From: Candidatus Cloacimonadota bacterium
GTDB taxonomy: Bacteria > Cloacimonadota > Cloacimonadia > JGIOTU-2 > B8-G9
Reading direction: 5' to 3'
NCBI GenBank assembly: GCA_003647765.1
Contig: QMNM01000001.1
Span: forward strand, 1 to 60,244
Length of the DNA stretch: 60,244 bases
Below, piece after piece: positions 38,862 through 47,243 of this stretch. Made by a program: the position numbers and the translations under genes. Position 1 is the stretch's first letter; every line of letters begins with the position of its first letter. The notes beneath the pieces are model-generated. The model did no database searches and had not been told where the DNA came from. It saw nothing but the letters and a program-made list of their open reading frames with translations.

Positions 38862-40484
38862 ATGCCAATTTCCTATGACAGTTCAACCAATACAATATCA
38901 GTGGTTGGCGGAAGCGAAGCAAGTCCCTATTCTTTTGAAGATATTTATCAAGCGGATCAGAATAATGGTTGGGGTGTTGTAAGCAAGCCTACTGGTGATA
39001 GTTATGTTATTGGGTCTAAGTTAGTTATTGGAGATGGTTCAACATGGACTTATTTTGCAGATAAGGAAAAGCTGGTTATATTCACGCCTACTTTAGATTA
39101 TCATGAGGCAATAATTTTAATAAAGAGGCATGCTTATTTTTGGATTGGAGAAGGAGATGAAGATACTCGGACTGGGCATAAAGGGTGTGTATTTGATGTT
39201 AGGGAAGCAGTATTTAACAGCTGGGCTTTTGTAATTTATAATGAGTCTGAAGGAGATATAAGATTATATGGAGTAACGATATTTAACAAGAGGTTTGAAG
39301 GCTATAGGCACAATTTATGGCTTAGAGGTTCTGTTAATAGAGTATGGAGTTGTCAAGTGAAGGGAGGGGGTTCGGGGATATATCCGACTGAGAATTTAGA
39401 TATAAATGAATTTTTGGTTCAAGATTGTGGTCAAGGGTGGATTTATGGTTATAATCCTGTATATCCGATTACCAAGATAAATGTTGAGTATAATAATACT
39501 GGAGTTTATTTTTATGCTGATCAGGTGTATAATCTTAGGAATGCGAGGTTTATGAAGAATAATAGGACAATTCATACAAGTGATTTGAGAGCTTCGGCGA
39601 GGCTAACTGATTGTGAAGCGGATGATTGGAGTATAGACTGGGCAGGAAGTCCAGATTTAGATAAAGCTAAAGTAGAAAGGGCTTATACTTTTAGTGTTAA
39701 GATTACGGACAGGAGTGGTAATCCTATTCAAAATGCTTTAGTAGAGTTATATGACAGAGATGGTAATTTAGTGTTTGCAGAGTTGACTAATGTAGATGGG
39801 GAGATTTCTGAACATTCAATAGTTTCTATAACCTATACTCCGACTGAGACTATTGATAATAATCCTTATACGGTTAAGATAACCAAAGATGGTTATACTT
39901 CTTTGGAAGCTCAAATAACAATAGATAGACCAATGAAAAATCTTATCTGGCAGTTAGATGCTCTTGATTATACTTTAGATGAGATTATGCAGGAGCTTCA
40001 GAGTCATCGTGATGCGGTAGAACCAAAGATAGATGTTTCTATATCTTCCCGCAGTTCTCACACTCCTGCCGATGTCTGGACTTATCCTACAAGAGAGCTA
40101 ACTAACCCAGACAATTACAAAGCTGATATAAGCGACCTAGCTAGAGAAAGCACTGTTCAGGCTATAAAGTCTCAAACGGATAAATTACAATTTAATACGG
40201 ATAGTGATGTGAAGGCGACGCTTGATGGAGAGAGAGTAAGGCTGACTTCGGATATTGAATTATTGTTAAATATCATTTTAGGTCTTGTTCAGCATAATTA
40301 CAGGTTGTTTAATACGACTTATACAGAGATAAAGGGAATGAAGAAGCTGACTTCTGCTACTGTTAAAGTTTATTCTTCAAGGGAAGATTGTGAGAATGAT
40401 GTGAATCCTTTGAAGGTTTATGATTTACAGATAAGTTATGATGAAGATGGTTGTGTAGTTGATTATAGGAGTGTGGAGTCCTGA
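38862..40484 (+). CDS. Tail fibre/spike-like structural protein
   Basis: 540 aa. N-terminal 270 residues have beta-helix character (SYVIGSKLVIGDGSTW, repeated aromatic turns, RNARFMKNNRTIHTS). Residues about 280-370 are an Ig-like/carboxypeptidase-regulatory-like domain (VKITDRSGNPIQNALVELYD, then ELTNVDGEI). Then SSRSSHTPADVWTYPTRELT, a motif common in phage structural proteins, and a C-terminal helical/strand end. Likely receptor-contacting. The next gene starts inside its stop codon (TGATG). Confidence 0.7.
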   Translation: MPISYDSSTNTISVVGGSEASPYSFEDIYQADQNNGWGVVSKPTGDSYVIGSKLVIGDGSTWTYFADKEKLVIFTPTLDYHEAIILIKRHAYFWIGEGDEDTRTGHKGCVFDVREAVFNSWAFVIYNESEGDIRLYGVTIFNKRFEGYRHNLWLRGSVNRVWSCQVKGGGSGIYPTENLDINEFLVQDCGQGWIYGYNPVYPITKINVEYNNTGVYFYADQVYNLRNARFMKNNRTIHTSDLRASARLTDCEADDWSIDWAGSPDLDKAKVERAYTFSVKITDRSGNPIQNALVELYDRDGNLVFAELTNVDGEISEHSIVSITYTPTETIDNNPYTVKITKDGYTSLEAQITIDRPMKNLIWQLDALDYTLDEIMQELQSHRDAVEPKIDVSISSRSSHTPADVWTYPTRELTNPDNYKADISDLARESTVQAIKSQTDKLQFNTDSDVKATLDGERVRLTSDIELLLNIILGLVQHNYRLFNTTYTEIKGMKKLTSATVKVYSSREDCENDVNPLKVYDLQISYDEDGCVVDYRSVES

Positions 40485-40657
40485 TGTTATTTTTGGGCAA
40501 GATTATATTTGGTGGAGAAGTTTTTTATACAGGAAATTACACATTGCCTTTGCAATTGAAAGTGAAGAAAAGCGAATTTAAGTTAGTTGTTAGGAAGAAA
40601 GGGATAGTTGTGAAGTTGACTATTCCCAATTATAATATTTTGATAGACAAAAAGTGA
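40484..40657 (+). CDS. 57-aa protein, stop codon in a palindrome
   Basis: ATG overlaps the preceding stop (TGATG), with GGAG upstream. Sequence MLFLGKIIFGGEVFYTG ... KKSEFKLVVRKKGIVVKLTI is strand-rich and basic. Its stop TGA (40655) is the first triplet of a perfect palindrome. Probably a small structural protein. Too short for reliable family recognition. Confidence 0.6.
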   Translation: MLFLGKIIFGGEVFYTGNYTLPLQLKVKKSEFKLVVRKKGIVVKLTIPNYNILIDKK

Positions 40658-40668
40658 AAACGTTTTCA
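40655..40668. promoter_or_regulatory. Palindrome, perfect
   Basis: TGAAAACGTTTTCA; supplies the stop of the 57-aa gene and precedes TTGGAGGGAGAT of the next gene. Confidence 0.85.
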
Positions 40669-40685
40669 ATTTTTTGGAGGGAGAT

Positions 40686-41033
40686 ATGGCTGGCATTCCT
40701 GATTTTTACAGGGGGGACACGCAGATATATGAGCTTACCATTACTGATGAGAATGGTAATCCTGTGGACATAACTGGTGCTACTGTTTGGTTTACTTTAA
40801 AGACGGATAAGAGTTTGCCTGATAATGAAGCAGTGATTCAGAAGGTAGTAACCGACCATGTTGACCCTGCGAATGGGAAGACGAAGGTAGTTTTGACTGC
40901 TGATGAGACAGCGAATTTAGTTCCCAATACTTATTATTTTTATGATTTTCAGATTAAGTTTCAGAATGGGGATGTATTTACGCTTATTGCGGACAAGGTA
41001 AAGATTTTAGAAGATGTAACCAAGTCATCGTAG
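40686..41033 (+). CDS. Ig-like domain, BppU-type structural protein
   Basis: 115 aa from the ATG at 40686 after GGAGGGAGAT; the frame four codons longer is leader. MAGIPDFYRGDTQIYELTIT, then NPVDITGATVWFTLKTDKS and a final strand VFTLIADKVKILED match the N-terminal Ig-like domain of baseplate upper proteins and other phage adhesion proteins. Likely connects or decorates fibres. Confidence 0.75.
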   Translation: MAGIPDFYRGDTQIYELTITDENGNPVDITGATVWFTLKTDKSLPDNEAVIQKVVTDHVDPANGKTKVVLTADETANLVPNTYYFYDFQIKFQNGDVFTLIADKVKILEDVTKSS

Positions 41034-41042
41034 GGCAGGGCG

Positions 41043-42521
41043 ATGGCGATAATCAAGTTAAATGTCTCTATAAAGAAGCCAGTAATAAATTGTTCTATTC
41101 AGAAGAAGGAAATTAAGTGCACTTTTAGGGAAGTGCTTTTTACTTATAATGAGGATTATGAAGTTGATTTTTTAGCGAATCATTTAGAAGGTGCGGGCAA
41201 CATAAAGATAACCGAAGATGAGCAGAATAAGAAAGTTATTATAGATGATACACATGATCATGATTCGCAGTATTTAAAGAAGGATGAGAAGGCTGTGGAT
41301 TCGTTCAAGCTGGACGGCAAGGATTCTTCCTATTACACTACTGCCCAGAATATAACTTATGATAATTCCACATCGGGGCTTTCTTCTACAAATGTCCAAG
41401 ATGCAATAGATGAATTAGATGATGCGTTGGACAATTTATCTACTGATGCAAAGGATATAAATTATGATAATTCTACATCAGGCTTATCTGCTACCAATGT
41501 TCAGGATGCTTTAGATGAGATAGACAATAATGTAGATTCGTTAGAGAGTGATGTAAGCAATTTGAATAATGAAGTGAGTGGTTTAAATAATGATGTAGGT
41601 AATTTAAGTAATGAAGTTAGCAATTTAAGCGATGAGTTTGATGCACATAAGGCAGATACCAATAATCCGCACAATGTAGTAGCGTCGCAGGTTTCCTACG
41701 ACAATACCACTTCAGGTTTAAGTGCGGGCAATGTTCAATCTGCTATTGATGAAGTAGTTTCGGATTTAATTTCTCATATAAATGATCAGAATAATCCGCA
41801 TAATGTAACAGCGTCCCAGATAGGGGGGCAGAATATTTTAAATGAGCTTTTGAATGTAGATGGTAGCGGGTCGGGTTTAGATGCTGACCTATTAGACGGT
41901 TTTCATGCGGATACCAATCCTGCTCCAAATACTATTATTCCTTTGAATAATGTAGGTATTTTGGATTTATCGGAGACTTCAGCTAAGATAAATGCTTATA
42001 CTATCAGAAGGGTGGATTTGACTGATGCAGAAGAAGATTATTTTCTGGAGGTTGGGGAGGAAGCATATATAGAATTTACAAACACAACAGAAGTTCCTTT
42101 GCATATAGCTACAAGTAGTGGTTCTTATTATGAGCTTGATTTACTTCCCACTAATGAAGGTAGTCAAAGTGGGGGAGGAGTAGCTCCTATTTTTCTCAAA
42201 CCTAACAACACAACCTATTCAAATGCTTTTAAGTTTGCTCAAATGTTCAGGAATAGAGATACACACAGTTCTTCTTATGAAACTTTTTCGGCTTTTAGAA
42301 TTGGTTTTAATTGGGCACATATAAGATGTTATATATGGAACACGACGCAATATAAATCTATAATTAGTTTAAATAATCTGTATGGAGGTGATCCTGATTA
42401 CCCTGGTTTAGTAATTGCAAGCACTAATTGGCGGAATACAACTACTCCCTGGACTTCTCTTGGGACAATAACTTTTCCACAACTATCGTCAGGAAAAATT
42501 CTTATAAGGAGAATTTTATAA
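41043..42521 (+). CDS. Tail fibre with repeated YDNSTSGL...NVQ...ID units
   Basis: 492 aa. Near residues 100-240 at least three related repeats occur: ITYDNSTSGLSSTNVQDAID, INYDNSTSGLSATNVQDALD and VSYDNTTSGLSAGNVQSAID, separated by coiled coils (LNNEVSGLNNDVGNLSNEVS). LLDGFHADTN near residue 285 is another common fibre motif. The C-terminal 180 residues form the likely receptor-binding tip. Trimeric fibre. The repeats can recombine and vary tip length. Confidence 0.85.
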   Translation: MAIIKLNVSIKKPVINCSIQKKEIKCTFREVLFTYNEDYEVDFLANHLEGAGNIKITEDEQNKKVIIDDTHDHDSQYLKKDEKAVDSFKLDGKDSSYYTTAQNITYDNSTSGLSSTNVQDAIDELDDALDNLSTDAKDINYDNSTSGLSATNVQDALDEIDNNVDSLESDVSNLNNEVSGLNNDVGNLSNEVSNLSDEFDAHKADTNNPHNVVASQVSYDNTTSGLSAGNVQSAIDEVVSDLISHINDQNNPHNVTASQIGGQNILNELLNVDGSGSGLDADLLDGFHADTNPAPNTIIPLNNVGILDLSETSAKINAYTIRRVDLTDAEEDYFLEVGEEAYIEFTNTTEVPLHIATSSGSYYELDLLPTNEGSQSGGGVAPIFLKPNNTTYSNAFKFAQMFRNRDTHSSSYETFSAFRIGFNWAHIRCYIWNTTQYKSIISLNNLYGGDPDYPGLVIASTNWRNTTTPWTSLGTITFPQLSSGKILIRRIL

Positions 42522-42592
42522 GGTTGGTATTTGTAGCTTTACTTGACACATATAAAAAGTTTCGTTAATAAATAAAATAAAGGAGGTCAGAT

Positions 42593-43426
42593 ATGCCTGA
42601 AAATGCAGTAAGGAAGGATGAAGATCAGTTTACACAACAGCAAGATGCTCAACAGCAGGATAGTCAGCAGGATATTCCTGATGAAGGGATGCAGGGAGAA
42701 CCGCAAGCTCCTGCTGTTGATTGGGAACATAAGTATAAAACCCTTCAAGGGAAGTATAATGCGGAGATAGGCAGGCTTCAGACTTCTCTGCGGGATCTTC
42801 AAGCGGAGAATGAAGCGTTGAAGACGGAGTTAAAGACTTTGAAAGAGATGATTGAAAAGAGGAATACGACTGAAGCGAATGAAGAAATGTTGCAGAATTT
42901 GAAGGAGACTTTTCCTGAAATATATGATGTTTTGAAGCAAATGAGTTCTAGGTTTGTAACCAGAGATGAGTTAGAGAGGATCAAGCAGGAAGTTGCTCAA
43001 GAGATTCAGCCTGTTATGAAGACCACATTTGAAGCTCAATTGACAGCTCTTGTTCCTGATTGGCAGGAGTTAAATTATGATCCAGATTTTATTAATTGGT
43101 TACAGCAGAAAGCTCCTTTTTCAACCAAGACTTTACATGAGTTGATGTTAGATGCTTATAATGCGGGCGACGCACAAGCGGTTGCCCAATTTTTTATAGA
43201 GTATAAGAATCAGAAGAAGCAGAAGTCCACTTTGCCCCCACAAAGCAATGTAAGTCCTGTGGGGAGACAAGTGGCGAGGACGACTACATCTCCCAGACTG
43301 ATAAAGCGGGAGGAGATTGTGAAGTTTTATAGGGATTGTGCGTTAGGTAGATATACTCCTGAAGAAAAGGCAAAGAAGGAGGAGGAGATCAGGAAGGCTA
43401 TTGAGGAGGGAAGGGTGATAGACTAA
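42593..43426 (+). CDS. Capsid scaffolding protein
   Basis: 277 aa, ATG after AAAGGAGGTCAGAT. A Gln/Asp-rich N-terminus (QQQDAQQQDSQQDIPDE) is followed by a long coiled coil (residues about 45-90: LQGKYNAEIGRLQTSLRDLQ) and a helical C-terminus with a basic end. Composition, coiled coil and its position just before the major capsid gene match phage scaffolding proteins, which template procapsid assembly and then leave. Confidence 0.8.
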   Translation: MPENAVRKDEDQFTQQQDAQQQDSQQDIPDEGMQGEPQAPAVDWEHKYKTLQGKYNAEIGRLQTSLRDLQAENEALKTELKTLKEMIEKRNTTEANEEMLQNLKETFPEIYDVLKQMSSRFVTRDELERIKQEVAQEIQPVMKTTFEAQLTALVPDWQELNYDPDFINWLQQKAPFSTKTLHELMLDAYNAGDAQAVAQFFIEYKNQKKQKSTLPPQSNVSPVGRQVARTTTSPRLIKREEIVKFYRDCALGRYTPEEKAKKEEEIRKAIEEGRVID

Positions 43427-43447
43427 CTCTAACAGGGAGGTGTGGTC

Positions 43448-44371
43448 ATGCCAATACCAAGACTTCCGAATTATCCTGATTATAATGCAACCAAGAATAT
43501 TCCTGTAATATTTGCGGGGAAAACTCTTGAGAAATTTTATGCTGCTTCTACTGTGGCTAATATAGCCACAACTGATTATGTGGGGGAGATTAAGAATCAA
43601 GGAGACACTGTTTGGATCAGGACTGTTCCATCTATTACTATCAAGCCATATAAGAAAGGGCAGAGGTTAGAGCTGGAATATCCAGAATCTACATATGTAG
43701 AGTTTACTGTTAATCGTGCTAAATATTACAATTTTGCTCTTGATGATATTGATATTAAGCAGTTTGATTTGAATATGATGGATAAATATGCTCAAGATGC
43801 CAGTCAGCAGTTAAAGATTGTGTATGATAGGGAAGTATTTGGGACTATTTATGTGGATGTAGATGAGAATAATCGTGGTCCTAATGCAGGAAAGCAGACT
43901 CATGCGTTTAATTTAGGAGAGACTGGTTCTCCGCTTGAAGTAACGAAAAATAATATAATTGATCTTATAGTAGATATGGGAACTGTTCTTGATGAGCAGG
44001 ATAGGCCAAGAACTGATAGGTATATTGTTCTTCCTCCGAAGATTGCTGGTCTTATCAAGAAATCTGAATTGAAAGATGCATCTCTTACTGGAGATAGGCA
44101 GTCAGTATTGAGAAGTGGTCTTATAGGCAGGATAGATGATTTTGATATTTATATTTCTAATTTACTTCCTATTGTAGAAGATGGTGGGAGCAAGTGCACT
44201 TACATTTACTTTGGGCATAAATCTGCGTTAGTATTTGTAATGCAGTTAGTAAAGGAAGAAACCTATCGTCCACCTGATACTTTTGCGGAGGCAATGAAGG
44301 GGTTAGTTGTTTATGATTTTAAGGTATTACAGCCTGCAAGTTTAGGTGTTGCTTATGTTAAATTAGTATAA
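43448..44371 (+). CDS. Major capsid protein
   Basis: 307 aa from the ATG at 43448 (GGGAGG seven bases upstream). It carries sequences typical of HK97-fold capsids of podovirus type: GDTVWIRTVPSITIKPYKKG, LDDIDIKQFDLNM, IVLPPKIAGLIKKSEL and FAEAMKGLVVYDFKVLQP (the last resembling the usual C-terminal strand). It directly follows the scaffold gene. N-terminal cleavage is not evident. Confidence 0.88.
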   Translation: MPIPRLPNYPDYNATKNIPVIFAGKTLEKFYAASTVANIATTDYVGEIKNQGDTVWIRTVPSITIKPYKKGQRLELEYPESTYVEFTVNRAKYYNFALDDIDIKQFDLNMMDKYAQDASQQLKIVYDREVFGTIYVDVDENNRGPNAGKQTHAFNLGETGSPLEVTKNNIIDLIVDMGTVLDEQDRPRTDRYIVLPPKIAGLIKKSELKDASLTGDRQSVLRSGLIGRIDDFDIYISNLLPIVEDGGSKCTYIYFGHKSALVFVMQLVKEETYRPPDTFAEAMKGLVVYDFKVLQPASLGVAYVKLV

Positions 44372-44383
44372 GGAGGTAAACAA

Positions 44384-44818
44384 ATGGCAGTAATAGATGC
44401 ATTAAACGGATATGAAGCAGGAGTCCCATTCAGGACTTCTGGGGCATTATTTGTATTAGAGAACACTATTGATTTTGATGCTTTAAATGTAGCCAGTGGA
44501 GATGTTATTCAAGCTCTTCCTGTTGGTGCGGGCATGAGAGTTTTATTAGTAGAGACTGAGATAGTAACTCCTTCTGATGCTGGCACTTCTGCTACTGCTA
44601 CAATAGGAGATGGAGATGACGATGATGGTTTTGATGCTGATGTGGATTTAAAAGCGACAGCGGGCACAATTGTTTCTACTGGTTCTGGTGATGCTTATGC
44701 TGTATCTGGAAAGAGATATACTGAAGATGATACTATAGATATTATTCCTACTTGGAGTGGAGATGTTTCTGTAAAAGGTAAGGTGAAAATCAGGGCACTT
44801 GTTGCCAAGATGGGATAA
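44384..44818 (+). CDS. Capsid decoration-like protein
   Basis: 144 aa, ATG after AAGGAGGTAAACA. Strand-rich and acidic (GDGDDDDGFDADVDL), with short hydrophobic strands (VGAGMRVLLVETEIVTP). A single gene between capsid and a terminator, which suggests a highly expressed head protein such as a decoration or head-fibre protein. Confidence 0.65.
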   Translation: MAVIDALNGYEAGVPFRTSGALFVLENTIDFDALNVASGDVIQALPVGAGMRVLLVETEIVTPSDAGTSATATIGDGDDDDGFDADVDLKATAGTIVSTGSGDAYAVSGKRYTEDDTIDIIPTWSGDVSVKGKVKIRALVAKMG

Positions 44819-44823
44819 TCAAG

Positions 44824-44847
44824 AAGGGGGCGGTTGCCCCCTTTTTT
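44824..44847 (+). terminator. Terminator after the capsid genes
   Basis: GGGGGC/GCCCCC stem (with flanking AA/TT) and GGTT loop, followed by TTTTTT. Likely partial, since late genes continue. Confidence 0.85.
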
Positions 44848-44850
44848 AAT

Positions 44851-44864
44851 TGAAAACGTTTTCA
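44851..44864. promoter_or_regulatory. Palindrome, perfect, after the capsid terminator
   Basis: TGAAAACGTTTTCA three bases beyond the T-run and six before AGGAGG of the next gene. Confidence 0.85.
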
Positions 44865-44877
44865 CTAAAAGGAGGCA

Positions 44878-45066
44878 ATGATGGCAAAGAAGAAAGATAT
44901 AATAGAATTAGTAGATCAGAAGGCAGAGAAGGAAGAAGTGAAGGTAAAGAAGGAAGAACCTGAACATCCTCCTTATCTTAAGCATGTTCCTACTGGAAGG
45001 ATTTATCCTTATCATCCGATTACAGCCCAGCGGGGGGATATGATTCCTTATTATAAGAAGGAGTAG
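44878..45066 (+). CDS. 62-aa charged protein
   Basis: Double ATG after AAAAGGAGGCA. Lys/Glu-rich (AEKEEVKVKKEEPEHPPYLK) with a conserved-looking end (VPTGRIYPYHPITAQRGDM). The latter pattern resembles short head-completion peptides in other phages but I cannot assign a family. Confidence 0.6.
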   Translation: MMAKKKDIIELVDQKAEKEEVKVKKEEPEHPPYLKHVPTGRIYPYHPITAQRGDMIPYYKKE

Positions 45067-45069
45067 TGA

Positions 45070-45687
45070 ATGACCCGACTTGAAGTATTGGATCAGGTGC
45101 GGAAGTTTTTATCAGATGAGAAAGCTCCTTATTTATGGAGTGATGATGAATTAAATTTTTATTATGATTTAGCTGTAAAGGAGTTTTGTAAGCATACAAG
45201 GATTTTTCTGAAGACGGTAGAGTATAGCACGGAGGCTGGGAAGTTTCTCTATGATTTTCCTTCATCTTTAATTGATATTGATTTTGTTTCTGTGGAAGGT
45301 AGGGATTTAGACAAGATTCCTTATGAGTTTATTTCTTCTCATAAAGGGATTTTAGGAGAGGTTAGATGGTTTTGTTTGGATTATCGTCCTGATAAAGTTT
45401 TATTGCATTATGCTCCAGAGTCGGATGGGATGAAGGTAGAGATAACAGGACCAGCAATTCCTGAAGGTGCGGAGATTGATTCTGCTGTTCCTGTGAAGTA
45501 TTCTCATTATTTAGTTGATGGAGTGATAGCCACTGCTTTTACGAAGACTGATACGGAGACGATTTCTCCGTTAGCTGAAAAGTATTTAGCGTTATGGATG
45601 GCTGATATTGAGAAGGTAAAGAGAGATTTAGAAAGGCAGTATCAGCATTATATTAACAGGACTATAATACCGAAAGGTTTGTTATAA
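45070..45687 (+). CDS. Head-tail adaptor protein
   Basis: 205 aa. LDQVRKFLSDEKAPYLWSDD, then LNFYYDLAVKEFCKHTR is the usual beginning of head-tail adaptors of podovirus-type phages (gp6/DUF6682-like). A strand-rich middle and a C-terminal helix (LAEKYLALWMADIEKVKRDL) follow. It would dock under the portal. It overlaps the next gene by one base. Confidence 0.75.
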   Translation: MTRLEVLDQVRKFLSDEKAPYLWSDDELNFYYDLAVKEFCKHTRIFLKTVEYSTEAGKFLYDFPSSLIDIDFVSVEGRDLDKIPYEFISSHKGILGEVRWFCLDYRPDKVLLHYAPESDGMKVEITGPAIPEGAEIDSAVPVKYSHYLVDGVIATAFTKTDTETISPLAEKYLALWMADIEKVKRDLERQYQHYINRTIIPKGLL

Positions 45688-46409
45688 TGGCAAAGGCAGG
45701 AGCGGATTATAGAAGGGATTTATTAAAGGCTTTTGGTTTCAGGGGGGAAGCCAAACTTCCTCCCTATCATGTTTTTAATCAGCAAGAGCCTTATGTTCCT
45801 TCTCTTATAAATGGATTTATTACAGATGATTTTACCATAAAGAATCAGCCGATTTCTGGGCTTATTTTTGTAGGGGAAGCGAAAGTTCCTCCATTACATT
45901 TTACTTTCAGGGCATTAGCTCGTGAGTGGGAAGTGAGAGATAATGTTCTTATTTATTCCAAGCCTTTTGGGAAGTTAATTAAAGGAGATTTACATTTTCA
46001 GGATGAGAGTTTGAAGCCGATTATTTTTGATTCACTTATTAATGCTGTGAGTATTTCTCCCAGTGGAGAGACTCCACGCTGGGGTCTTTATATTTCTACT
46101 CATCAAGGAGTTTATGAATTAAAGTTTTCTGAAAGCAAACCTGTTGTATCAAGGGTTATAGATGCTCCTGCGTGTGGGAGTATTGGAGTATTTACTTTAG
46201 AGAAAAGCACTGAAGATTTAGTTGCGGGGACGCAGGTTTGTGTTATTCCGACCAAAGTTGGGATTTATCTTGCCACTTCTTCTGGGATTAAGATTTTGAC
46301 TCCGCAGGAATCTGATGTTTTGAAAGATATTGATTATGTGCATATTGCTTTAAAGAATGATGATTATGGGCAGTATCTTTTGTTTTTAGTTGCTCCATAT
46401 AAGCAATAA
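45687..46409 (+). CDS. Structural protein of unknown type
   Basis: 240 aa, starting at the ATG in TAATG overlapping the adaptor stop. Strand-rich, with repeat-like segments (PISGLIFVGEAKVPPLHFTF, SISPSGETPRWGLYISTHQG). Possibly an internal connector or tail protein of the neck. Ends directly before a palindrome. No family recognised. Confidence 0.6.
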   Translation: MAKAGADYRRDLLKAFGFRGEAKLPPYHVFNQQEPYVPSLINGFITDDFTIKNQPISGLIFVGEAKVPPLHFTFRALAREWEVRDNVLIYSKPFGKLIKGDLHFQDESLKPIIFDSLINAVSISPSGETPRWGLYISTHQGVYELKFSESKPVVSRVIDAPACGSIGVFTLEKSTEDLVAGTQVCVIPTKVGIYLATSSGIKILTPQESDVLKDIDYVHIALKNDDYGQYLLFLVAPYKQ

Positions 46410-46411
46410 AT

Positions 46412-46425
46412 TGAAAACGTTTTCA
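46412..46425. promoter_or_regulatory. Palindrome, perfect
   Basis: TGAAAACGTTTTCA with symmetric AT...AT flanks, before GGGAGGTAGGT of the next gene. Confidence 0.85.
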
Positions 46426-46442
46426 ATTTTAGGGAGGTAGGT

Positions 46443-47243
46443 ATGGGAAATATAATGATTTCAACAGGGTTAGCTGGTGCTTTAGCAACAAAAGGTTCTC
46501 TAAAAGAGCTTTTAACTGATTTTGTGTTAGAGATATTTAGTGGTGCGATTCCTGCTTCTGCTGATGATGCAGAGAGCGGGACTAGGTTAGTAACCATTAC
46601 TACTGATGGGGAGGATTGGAGTCCTTCTAAAAAGCAGGTAGTTTCTTTTGATGTAACCAATGAAGGGGCTGAAGGGGATTCTGTTACTATAACCATAACT
46701 CCTGTTGTTCCATCTGGGAGCAATGAGGTTATTCAGTATAACAGGACTGCTGATGATGATACTACTTTAAAGGTTGCGTTAGGTATTGCAGAAGCGATAA
46801 ATGCGAATTCTAATTTAGTGGAAGCGGTAGCTTGTGGTTCGGGCACGGTAGTTGTATCCAGCAAGTATAAAGGAGATGGGTTTTCTTTGAATGTAGTGGC
46901 AAGTGGTTCTCTTGCTGTTTCTGATGTGCAGGAGGTTGTAGCGAATGTAAGGGGCAAGGGATTACATTTTGAGAGTCCGCAGACTGTTACTGCTGGGGTG
47001 TTAGAGAAAGCCAATGATGATGTATGGAAAGGGACTGTGGTAGCGACTGGGACAGCTTCTTATTTTCGTATAAAGGCTCATGATGATAATGGTGGTGCGG
47101 ATTCAAGCAAGTTAAGGATACAGGGCACTGTAGGCACTCTTTCAGATTCTCCATTGCAGATTTCAGGTTCTTCTACTTTAACTGCTGGCACTAGTGTAAC
47201 GATTGGGACTTTTTCAATAAGAATTCCGTTAAACAATGGTTAA
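46443..47243 (+). CDS. Minor structural protein, paralogue of 49155 gene
   Basis: 266 aa. ISTGLAGALATKGSLKELL and ESGTRLVTIT at the N-terminus and YFRIKAHDDNGGADSSKLRI, then RIQGTVGT ... SVTIGTFSIRI at the C-terminus match the ends of the 49155 product. Between them lies a different inserted domain (VVSFDVTNEGAEGDSVTITI ..., Ig-like). It overlaps the next gene by 8 bp. Probably a fibre or decoration protein with an exchangeable middle. Confidence 0.7.
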   Translation: MGNIMISTGLAGALATKGSLKELLTDFVLEIFSGAIPASADDAESGTRLVTITTDGEDWSPSKKQVVSFDVTNEGAEGDSVTITITPVVPSGSNEVIQYNRTADDDTTLKVALGIAEAINANSNLVEAVACGSGTVVVSSKYKGDGFSLNVVASGSLAVSDVQEVVANVRGKGLHFESPQTVTAGVLEKANDDVWKGTVVATGTASYFRIKAHDDNGGADSSKLRIQGTVGTLSDSPLQISGSSTLTAGTSVTIGTFSIRIPLNNG

